This document shows, one piece after another, positions 6,905 through 13,014 of a stretch of 13,014 nucleotides of DNA (position 1 is the first letter of the stretch; every line of letters begins with the position of its first letter). The stretch covers positions 1 to 13,014 of the forward strand of contig JAEZCO010000077.1 in NCBI GenBank assembly GCA_023433505.1, in the 5' to 3' direction. Both the position numbers and the translations under genes were made by a program. The notes below the pieces were generated by a model. That model saw only the letters and a program-made list of their open reading frames with translations, made no database searches and had not been told where the DNA came from. Source of the DNA: Bacillota bacterium (GTDB lineage: Bacteria; Bacillota; Clostridia; Acetivibrionales; DTU013).

Positions 6905-7879
6905 ATGAAAAAGTTGTTTGCTCTTATTTTCATATCTATAATGGTTATCAACTTGACAACATGCGCAAAAAAGGTTAATGCTCCGGAAGAAAACCAGAAG
7001 ACCATACTCCTGGGATTTGTACAGACTGGTGATGAAAGTGACTGGCGAACTGCCAATTCGAACTCTATTAAGACTGCAGCTGCAGAAGCAGGAATACAGC
7101 TTATGTTTTTAGATGCCCAGCAGAAACCGGAAAATCAGGTTCAAGCAGTAAGGTCTCTAATTGCCAACCAGGTGGATGCTATTGCCTTTTCGCCTATTGT
7201 TGAATCGGGATGGGATGATGTACTGAACGAAGCAAAAGCTGCCGGAATACCTGTAATTTTGACAGATAGAACAATTGATACAAATGATACATCCCTTTAT
7301 GTAACGGTAATAGGTTCAGACTTTAAGGAGGAGGGCATAAAAGCGGGGAAATGGCTGGCAGAGAAAATGAAATATAATAAAGGCAAGATCAATATAGTTG
7401 AGCTTCAGGGAACAATCGGTTCTGCTCCTGCAATAGATCGTAAGGAAGGCTTTGAAGAAGTAATTAAAGATTTTCCCAATATGAAGATTACACAGTCTGA
7501 GTGTGCAGATTTTATGCGTTCAAAAGGTTATGAAGTCATGCAGTCATTTCTGCAAAAAGAAGGTAAGAATATCAATGTGCTTTTTTCACATAACGATGAT
7601 ATGGCGATTGGAGCTATAAAAGCCATAGACGAATATGGATTGGTGCCGGGGAAAGATATAATCATTGTTTCAATTGATGCCATCAGGGTAGCCTTTGATG
7701 AAATGATAAAAGGGCGGTTGAATTGCACTGTTGAATGCAATCCGCTATTGGGACCTCAGCTTATGCTGATTGTGAAGGATCTGGTTAATGGTAAATTACC
7801 TCCAAAGAGGATATATTCGGTTGAAGATATATTTCCGGAAGAGATTGCTTTAAAAGAGCTGGCAAACCGCAAGTATTAA
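6905..7879 (+). CDS. YtfQ-like sugar-binding lipoprotein, probable sensory partner of the adjacent kinase
   Basis: 324 residues of the periplasmic-binding-protein type I fold. A lipoprotein signal ends at Cys20 (INLTTC); Thr just before the Cys is unusual for a lipobox, so membrane anchoring is likely but not certain. The sequence follows E. coli YtfQ (galactofuranose-binding) closely as I recall it: GDESDWRTAN (42-51), LDAQQKPENQVQAVRS (69-84), GWDDVLNEAKAAGIPV, DR (121-122), VELQGTIGSAPAIDRKEGF, and HNDDMAIGAI (229-238). No permease or ATPase follows. Instead, a sensor kinase starts 48 bases downstream, matching known three-component systems where a binding protein tells the kinase about sugar, such as XylFII-LytS of C. 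beijerinckii. A weak AT-only hairpin with a short T-run (7879-7902) lies in the gap and may lower kinase expression. Confidence 0.88.
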   Translation: MKKLFALIFISIMVINLTTCAKKVNAPEENQKTILLGFVQTGDESDWRTANSNSIKTAAAEAGIQLMFLDAQQKPENQVQAVRSLIANQVDAIAFSPIVESGWDDVLNEAKAAGIPVILTDRTIDTNDTSLYVTVIGSDFKEEGIKAGKWLAEKMKYNKGKINIVELQGTIGSAPAIDRKEGFEEVIKDFPNMKITQSECADFMRSKGYEVMQSFLQKEGKNINVLFSHNDDMAIGAIKAIDEYGLVPGKDIIIVSIDAIRVAFDEMIKGRLNCTVECNPLLGPQLMLIVKDLVNGKLPPKRIYSVEDIFPEEIALKELANRKY

Positions 7880-7927
7880 ATTATCTATAAAATAATTATT
7901 TTTAAGTTAAATATAGATGGGACGATT

Positions 7928-9418
7928 ATGAGTAATAAAAAATCAAAATTTGTAAAGAAAGTTTATAACAAAATAATGGAATTTATGCCAAGCCTTAATT
8001 TAACTATTCGAAGTAAAATTATTCTTTCATTTGCTGTCGTTATACTCATGATGGGCTGTCTTAATATTGTATTAATGTTCAGTTCTCTAAAATATAATGA
8101 TCAATATAATACCATAGTCACAAATATAACCGAAGCGAACAGTATTAATGGCATTGTTAAAAAGAGTATAGACTCGGAGATGTATAATATTATCGCAGGT
8201 AAAATTGATTTTGACGATGGTAAACAATACGAAATAATAAATAATGTTAATGATAACATAATGAGTATAATGCAAAATGTAAGCTCAAAAGAAAGCAGGA
8301 TGCGCCTTGATGTTACGCTTAGAACTATGAAGACATTGAAACATTATGTTGATGAAGTTGGAAAACAGATTAAGCAGAAAGCAAAAGTAGCTGAAAATGA
8401 GAAAGTGCTTGAGAACATCAGACAGGTTTCTTCACTCGTTGAAAAAGACATTCAGGAGTTTATTCTATATGAGCTAAAGAGCTGCAAAACAGTAAAGCAG
8501 CAGATACAAACAAGCGTAAACGATTGGGTAATCACCAATATAATTGTATTGTGCCTGGTGCTGCTGTTTTCAGCAGGGGCGGCATGGGTTATATCAGGCA
8601 GTATTTCCAACCCGATTAAAGAACTTAGAAAAATGACTGCTATGATTGCTGAAGGGAACTTGAATGCCAGGGTAGCGAATAAGAATGTAGATGAGATTGC
8701 AAGTCTGGGTTTAAGCTTTAATATCATGGCAGGAAAGGTAAAAGAGCTCATAGAAGACAGCATCAGGGAGCAGGAAAATCTAAAAAAATCCGAATTAAAA
8801 GCCCTGCAGGCACAGATTAACCCTCACTTTTTATATAACACACTTGATACCATAGTATGGATGGCAGAGGCAAATAAAAGCGAACAGGTTATCGAAATAG
8901 TAACTGCTTTGTCAAACTTTTTCAGAATCACACTAAGTAAAGGCAAGGACTGGATAGACGTTAAAGATGAAGTGGAGCATATCAGAAGTTACTTAATCAT
9001 ACAAAAGATAAGATACAGGGATATATTGGATTTTCATATTGAGGTAGAAGACGATATTCTGAATTACAAGATACTGAAATTAACATTACAGCCTATCGTA
9101 GAAAATGCACTTTACCATGGTATAAAATACAGGCGGGCCGGTGGTACAATTACTATAAAGGGTTCAAAAACAAATGACGGGTTACTGAGATTTGAAGTGA
9201 ATGACAATGGGATAGGAATGTCCAATGAGAAGTTCGCGGAAATACAAGCAGAGCTCCATAACGATTCGATAGAGCCTATTGTTAAAGATAGCGGTTTTGG
9301 TTTGAATAATGTGCATAAAAGAATAAGATTATACTATGGAAAACAATATGGTATTACGTTGAAAAGCGAATATAACAAAGGTACTTGTATTTTATTGTGT
9401 TTTCCTTGTGAAAGGTGA
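7928..9418 (+). CDS. LytS/YesM-type membrane sensor histidine kinase
   Basis: 496 residues. Membrane helices are at about 30-52 and 202-223, enclosing a helical extracellular region of some 150 residues with no recognisable sugar-binding fold. A HAMP domain follows (about 222-275), then the His_kinase module with phospho-acceptor His300 in QAQINPHFLYNTLD, the N-box QPIVENALYHG (388-398), and ATP-lid motifs DNGIGM (426-431) and GFGLNNVHKR (456-465). It should autophosphorylate and pass phosphate to the response regulator, whose gene overlaps its stop. The simple extracellular part fits signal input from the lipoprotein encoded just upstream. The ribosome site is weak (GATGGGA), and the gene is very AT-rich. 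Confidence 0.93.
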   Translation: MSNKKSKFVKKVYNKIMEFMPSLNLTIRSKIILSFAVVILMMGCLNIVLMFSSLKYNDQYNTIVTNITEANSINGIVKKSIDSEMYNIIAGKIDFDDGKQYEIINNVNDNIMSIMQNVSSKESRMRLDVTLRTMKTLKHYVDEVGKQIKQKAKVAENEKVLENIRQVSSLVEKDIQEFILYELKSCKTVKQQIQTSVNDWVITNIIVLCLVLLFSAGAAWVISGSISNPIKELRKMTAMIAEGNLNARVANKNVDEIASLGLSFNIMAGKVKELIEDSIREQENLKKSELKALQAQINPHFLYNTLDTIVWMAEANKSEQVIEIVTALSNFFRITLSKGKDWIDVKDEVEHIRSYLIIQKIRYRDILDFHIEVEDDILNYKILKLTLQPIVENALYHGIKYRRAGGTITIKGSKTNDGLLRFEVNDNGIGMSNEKFAEIQAELHNDSIEPIVKDSGFGLNNVHKRIRLYYGKQYGITLKSEYNKGTCILLCFPCER

Positions 9419-9423
9419 TGCTT

Positions 9424-11022
9424 ATGTATAAGGTTTTTTTAGTTGATGATGAAGTTGTAGTCAGAGAAGGCATCAGGGATAATATTAATTGGGATATTAC
9501 CAATTTCACTTTTGCAGGAGAGGCTCCGGATGGTGAAATGGCACTGCCGTTGATACAGGAAATCAAACCTGATATTTTGATTACCGATATAAAAATGCCT
9601 TTTATGGATGGTCTGCAGCTTAGCCGCATTATTAAGAAAAACATGCCATGGGTAAAAATTGTAATACTTAGCGGACATGACGAGTTTAATTTTGCAAAGG
9701 AAGCGATAAGCATCGGTGTTACTGAATATTTGTTAAAGCCTATAAGTTCAAGTGATTTGATCAAATCTTTGAATAAAATAGTAGATCAGATTGAGGCGGA
9801 AAAAAGGGAAAGAGAAAATATAGAAAATATAAAACACCAACTGAAAAGCAATTCAGGGTTGTTAAAGGACCAGTTTCTAAATGAATTGTCCCTTGGCATT
9901 ATTCAGCCAATAGATGCTATTGAAAAGTGCGGTTGTCACAATATAAACTTAATAGCAAAGTATTATCTCATAGTAATAATTGAATCGGAAATTAAGGAAG
10001 ATTCAAGTTCCGGCAGACAGTCATCAAGCTATCTTAAAATTGAATCCGCCATATCGGGTATAGTGGAAGGTAATACTGATATTATAAGGTTTAAAAGAAA
10101 TATGAAAGAAACAGTTCTTATTTTTAAAGGAGATTCAACGGCAGATCTGGAAGAAAGCGCTTACAGGATAGCACAATCAATTAAGTATGAGGTTGAGAGA
10201 AGCACCGGACACTCGCTGACTATCGGAATAGGCAGTACAAGAGAAAGAATTCAGGGCATTACCGAATCTTTTAACGATGCTGAAACAGCAAAAAACCATA
10301 AATATGTGTTTGGCAGAAATAAGATCATCGGGATAAAAGATGTTAAAACAGACGTTCTTAATGAAAACGAGCTTTTAAAACTCGATAAAGTGAGTATAAT
10401 CGAATACTTGAAATGCGGTGTAAAGTCAAATATTCAGGACTATCTGTCAGGATATATTCAATGCTTGAGCGAACCCAATTTAAAGTCACTTATATTTACT
10501 TATTATGCATTCATGGATATCGTCCTCACATCTGCAAGATTCGTTAAGGAGCTGGGTGGGGATTTTGAAGGTTTAATTCCCGAGGTTGCACACTTTGAAA
10601 GTATTATTGAAAGCATGGATTCAATAAACAAATTCAAGGAATACGCGGAAAAGATTTTTACAAAGGTTTTTGATTTTAGAGACAGTAAGGCTGAAAACAG
10701 ATACGGTAATATAATCTACAAGGCGAGAGATTATATCAACAGCAACTATTTTGATCCGGAATTATCACTGAATTCACTTGCCTCTTTTGTGAATATAAGT
10801 CCCAGCCATTTCAGTACGATTTTCAGCCAGGAAACAGGGGATACTTTCATAGAATATCTTACAATGACAAGAATGAAAAAAGCAATGGAGCTTTTAAAGA
10901 CAACAAATCAAAAATCGTCAGAAATAGCATATAATGTGGGCTACAACGATCCGCACTATTTCAGCTACCTGTTTAAAAAGTTTTCCGGATTAACACCCAA
11001 AGAGTATAGGAGTGAAGGATAA
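9424..11022 (+). CDS. YesN-type response regulator (REC plus AraC DNA-binding domain)
   Basis: 532 residues from the chosen start. The receiver domain (1-120) has acidic Asp8/Asp9, phospho-acceptor Asp55 (ITDIKMPFMDG), Ser83 and Lys105. A middle region (about 145-320), including TIGIGSTRERIQGITESFNDA and GRNKII, resembles the degenerate GGDEF-like segment of YesN/CdaR proteins. The AraC domain (about 428-530) carries two helix-turn-helix units, LSLNSLASFVNISPSHFSTIF and SSEIAYNVGYNDPHYFSYLFK, and ends LTPKEYR. GTG at 9415 and ATG at 9418 are possible starts that overlap the kinase stop. ATG at 9424 is preferred because AAAGG (9411-9415) is well spaced and family members begin MYKVFLVDDE. Its likely target is the promoter region 11023-11260 in front of the transporter genes. 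Confidence 0.93.
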   Translation: MYKVFLVDDEVVVREGIRDNINWDITNFTFAGEAPDGEMALPLIQEIKPDILITDIKMPFMDGLQLSRIIKKNMPWVKIVILSGHDEFNFAKEAISIGVTEYLLKPISSSDLIKSLNKIVDQIEAEKRERENIENIKHQLKSNSGLLKDQFLNELSLGIIQPIDAIEKCGCHNINLIAKYYLIVIIESEIKEDSSSGRQSSSYLKIESAISGIVEGNTDIIRFKRNMKETVLIFKGDSTADLEESAYRIAQSIKYEVERSTGHSLTIGIGSTRERIQGITESFNDAETAKNHKYVFGRNKIIGIKDVKTDVLNENELLKLDKVSIIEYLKCGVKSNIQDYLSGYIQCLSEPNLKSLIFTYYAFMDIVLTSARFVKELGGDFEGLIPEVAHFESIIESMDSINKFKEYAEKIFTKVFDFRDSKAENRYGNIIYKARDYINSNYFDPELSLNSLASFVNISPSHFSTIFSQETGDTFIEYLTMTRMKKAMELLKTTNQKSSEIAYNVGYNDPHYFSYLFKKFSGLTPKEYRSEG

Positions 11023-11260
11023 AGGAATATATCTAAAAAAAAATAACTTCCTCAAAAAAAAATTAACTTATTTGTTATTTTGCTTACAAAAATAAGTAAA
11101 TTTATCAACATATTCCGAATTTTATTCAATTGTTATTATAATCTTTAAATTCTATAATCTAAATGTATCAAGTCAATAACTTCTTCCGCGGAGAAGGTGA
11201 TTTCGATTTGAAATATCCAATACCATCATTTCATATTAAATTTTTTGAGGAGGGAAAACT
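11023..11260 (+). promoter_or_regulatory. Promoter region of the sugar transporter genes
   Basis: AT-rich, without a gene. The promoter TTGTTA (11130-11135), 17 bases, TATAAT (11153-11158) would start transcription near 11165, leaving a leader of about 95 bases. Upstream is an 8-bp inverted repeat, ACTTATTT (11066-11073) and AAATAAGT (11090-11097), a candidate regulator site. The leader contains a small GC hairpin, CTTCT with AGAAG around CCGCGG (11180-11196), and ends in a strong GAGGAGGG (11247-11254) ribosome site. I find no good terminator for the response regulator gene, so some read-through is likely. Confidence 0.55.
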
Positions 11261-12274
11261 ATGAAAAATGTGTCAAAGTTAATCGCACTTGTTATTTGTG
11301 CTTTAATGGTATTCTCATTGGCAGCATGTGGAACCGCCGCTGAAAAAGCCGCTGATAAAACAGTGGCAGCTCCGACAGATAATGCAAAAGGTTCCATTAA
11401 AATTGGTATCGTCAACAATCCACCTTCCGAGTCTGGATATCGCGCGGCGAATGTGGCAGACTTTGAAAAAGTCTTCACGGAGGCAAATGGATACAAGGTC
11501 TCGACCTTCTACAGTCTGAAGAATGATGAGCAGTTGAATGCAGCTCAGCAGTTTGTCACCGACGGTGTAGACTATCTTCTTATCTCTGCCGCTGCTACAG
11601 ATGGTTGGGATACTGTTCTTAAAAATGCTAAGGAAGCCGGCGTCAAAGTGTTCCTCTTTGACCGTATGCTGAAAGCCGATGAGAGCCTGTATGAAGCTGC
11701 AGTTGTTTCCAATATGGCGAATGAAGGCACTACAGCTGTAAACTGGCTGAAAGCACAGAAACTACCAGAGTATAACGTCATCCACATTCAGGGCGCAATG
11801 GGTTCCGATGCTCAGATTGGCCGTACAGCTGCGTTAGATGCCGAATTTACAGCCGGCACCATGAAAAAGGTTGTACAACAGACCGCTACTTGGGATGAAG
11901 TCACGGCAAAGAAAATTGTAGAATCAGTAATCAATTCCAAAGAAAAATTCAATGTTATCTATGCCGAAAATGATGGCATGGCAAAGGGCGCCGTTGCAGC
12001 GCTGGATGAAGCTGGTATCACCCACGGTATAGGCAAGGATGTCGTTGTAATGGGTTTCGATTGTAACAAGTGGGCACTTAGGGAACTGCTTGCAGGCAAA
12101 TGGAACTATGACGGTCAGTGCAGCCCCTTCCAGGCTTCTGTAATTGAAGGGATGATAAAGAAACTGGAAGCCGGCGGGAAGCTTACGGAAAAGAAGGTTA
12201 TTTCCGAAGAGAAAGGTTTTGACGCAAAGACTCTTACGCAGTCGGATATTGATAAATACGGTCTTGGCGAATAA
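11261..12274 (+). CDS. Sugar ABC transporter substrate-binding lipoprotein (YtfQ-related)
   Basis: 337 residues. The lipoprotein signal is canonical (MVFSLAAC, Cys23), followed by an Ala/Lys/Thr-rich tether to about residue 43 and a type I periplasmic-binding-protein fold. Shared marks with YtfQ and with the binding protein at 6905 are SESGYRAAN (56-64), GWDTVLKNAKEAGVKV (115-130), FDR (133-135), IHIQGAMGSDAQIGR (174-188), and YAENDGMAKGAVAALDEAG (234-252). It delivers sugar to the permease of the ABC importer whose ATPase gene follows 130 bases later. Its G+C content is much higher than that of the sensor genes beside it. A perfect ribosome site and its place first in the transcript suggest high expression, as usual for binding proteins. 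The exact sugar is inferred; a furanose such as galactofuranose is the best guess. Confidence 0.92.
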   Translation: MKNVSKLIALVICALMVFSLAACGTAAEKAADKTVAAPTDNAKGSIKIGIVNNPPSESGYRAANVADFEKVFTEANGYKVSTFYSLKNDEQLNAAQQFVTDGVDYLLISAAATDGWDTVLKNAKEAGVKVFLFDRMLKADESLYEAAVVSNMANEGTTAVNWLKAQKLPEYNVIHIQGAMGSDAQIGRTAALDAEFTAGTMKKVVQQTATWDEVTAKKIVESVINSKEKFNVIYAENDGMAKGAVAALDEAGITHGIGKDVVVMGFDCNKWALRELLAGKWNYDGQCSPFQASVIEGMIKKLEAGGKLTEKKVISEEKGFDAKTLTQSDIDKYGLGE

Positions 12275-12332
12275 TCAATAAATCCTCTTCCACCTGATAA
12301 CAGGGAGTTAGATCAAGTATGTGCGATGCGGA

Positions 12333-12355
12333 GTATGCGGAAATTTTCCGCATAC
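12333..12355 (+). promoter_or_regulatory. Hairpin between binding protein and ATPase genes
   Basis: GTATGCGGAA (12333-12342) and TTCCGCATAC (12346-12355) form a near-continuous stem with a three-base loop. No T-run follows. Such stems between binding protein and ATPase genes are known to protect the upstream mRNA and so raise the amount of binding protein over membrane parts. An alternative pairing with 12429-12438 is described in the findings. Confidence 0.6.
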
Positions 12356-12404
12356 ATGCACCGCTATCTTCAAGAAACTTCCAACACTTAAAGGACGGTT
12401 ACCT

Positions 12405-13014
12405 ATGCAGAACGATATTATTTTATCCATGCGGAAAATATGCAAAGCATTCCCGGGTGTACGCGCCTTGCAAAATGTGGATTTCACTCTTCGCAAAGGC
12501 GAAATTCACGCCCTGATGGGCGAGAATGGAGCCGGCAAGTCAACCTTGGTCAAAGTTTTGACAGGCGTATTCCCGAAAGATTCAGGGCAAATCCACATAG
12601 TGGGCATTAATAAGGAAATTAATGCAAAATCACCTCAAGAGGCTCAGAATTTAGGTATCAGCACGGTTTATCAGGAGATAACCCTTTGCCCTAACCTTAC
12701 AGTTGCCGAAAATGTGTTTATCGGGCGGGGCAATTACCGTTTTGTAAATTGGCGCTCTATGGAAAAGAAGACGACAGAGATACTTGCTAAACTTAATATT
12801 CCGGCGAGAGCCACTCAACAGCTTGCCACCTGCTCGCTGGCTGTACAGCAAATGGTCGCCATTGCCCGCTCCATGGACATGGACTGCAAAGTACTTATAC
12901 TGGACGAGCCGACCTCCTCACTGGACGAACACGAGGTTGCAAAGCTTTTCTCTCTCATGCGTGAATTGAAGTCCCGCGGTGTCGGCATCATCTTCATAAC
13001 GCATTTTCTTGAAC
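12405..13014 (+). CDS. Sugar ABC transporter ATP-binding protein, YtfR/RbsA type (5' part, cut by window end)
   Basis: 203 complete codons are visible, and the frame is still open at the window end. Full-length members are about 500 residues with two ATPase domains, so this is the first domain only. Motifs are FPGVRALQNVDFTLRKGEI, Walker A GENGAGKS (39-46), Q-loop Gln90 (TVYQE), signature region SLAVQQMVAIARSMD (144-158), Walker B VLILDE (163-168), the D-loop SSLD, and switch His200 in FITHFLE. The signature and FxTHFL wording are close to E. coli YtfR. AAAGGA (12390-12395) lies 9 bases before the ATG. It would energise import of the sugar bound by the preceding lipoprotein; permease genes are expected to the right. 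Confidence 0.92.
   Translation, partial: MQNDIILSMRKICKAFPGVRALQNVDFTLRKGEIHALMGENGAGKSTLVKVLTGVFPKDSGQIHIVGINKEINAKSPQEAQNLGISTVYQEITLCPNLTVAENVFIGRGNYRFVNWRSMEKKTTEILAKLNIPARATQQLATCSLAVQQMVAIARSMDMDCKVLILDEPTSSLDEHEVAKLFSLMRELKSRGVGIIFITHFLE

Noticed and set aside
12319..12516. Plus-strand 65-codon ORF between binding protein and ATPase
   Set aside because: It runs through the hairpin and out of frame into the ATPase coding start, and lacks a ribosome site.

Overview
The window looks like chromosomal DNA from an endospore-forming Firmicute, most likely a Clostridia member. The pointers are a pair of CotF-type spore coat genes, a secreted protein with a copper-amine-oxidase-type stalk domain, strong AGGAGG ribosome sites, Gram-positive lipoproteins, and a YesM/YesN-type two-component pair beside a sugar ABC transporter. 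The species cannot be fixed by reading alone.

Left part (1-6420). A minus-strand secreted protein (242-1411) ends before a clear Rho-independent terminator at 8-46. Divergent from it, two small CotF-like coat genes (1594-1779, 1792-2040) run on the plus strand and are followed by two hairpins. Converging on them is a minus-strand operon of three genes: a MarR-type repressor (5922-6350) and two half-size ABC exporter subunits (4109-5851 and 2245-4122, overlapping by 14 bases). The first subunit has a degenerate ATP site (Asp for the catalytic Glu, Gln for the switch His) and the second has an altered LSQGQ signature, so together they should form an asymmetric heterodimeric exporter. The operon has a near-consensus promoter (TTGACA, 17 bases, TACTAT) with a TTAGTT-AGTC-AACTAA inverted repeat just downstream, a plausible site for autorepression by MarR.

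Middle (6420-6905). A tRNA-Ala(GGC) gene with its own promoter and terminator is followed by about 270 bases of AT-rich DNA without a convincing gene. It holds a short palindrome, an IS-end-like sequence and a -10 box for the next gene.

Right part (6905-13014). A YtfQ-like sugar-binding lipoprotein, a LytS/YesM-type sensor kinase and a YesN-type REC/AraC response regulator are co-directional. After a 238-base promoter region come a second, GC-richer sugar-binding lipoprotein and the start of a YtfR/RbsA-type sugar ABC ATPase that runs off the window end. The best reading is a three-component sensing module: binding protein 1 senses sugar for the kinase, and the regulator switches on the transporter made of binding protein 2, the ATPase and permeases expected beyond the window. 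The resemblance of both binding proteins and the ATPase to E. coli YtfQ/YtfR suggests a furanose sugar such as galactofuranose. The sensor module is clearly more AT-rich than the transporter genes.

Nothing here is a defence system, prophage or CRISPR locus. The most interesting leads are the duplicated binding protein feeding a sensor module, two very short possible genes beyond the ends of annotated minus-strand genes, the hairpin between binding protein 2 and the ATPase with an alternative pairing into the ATPase coding start, and the secreted stalk protein with an uncharacterised C-terminal domain.
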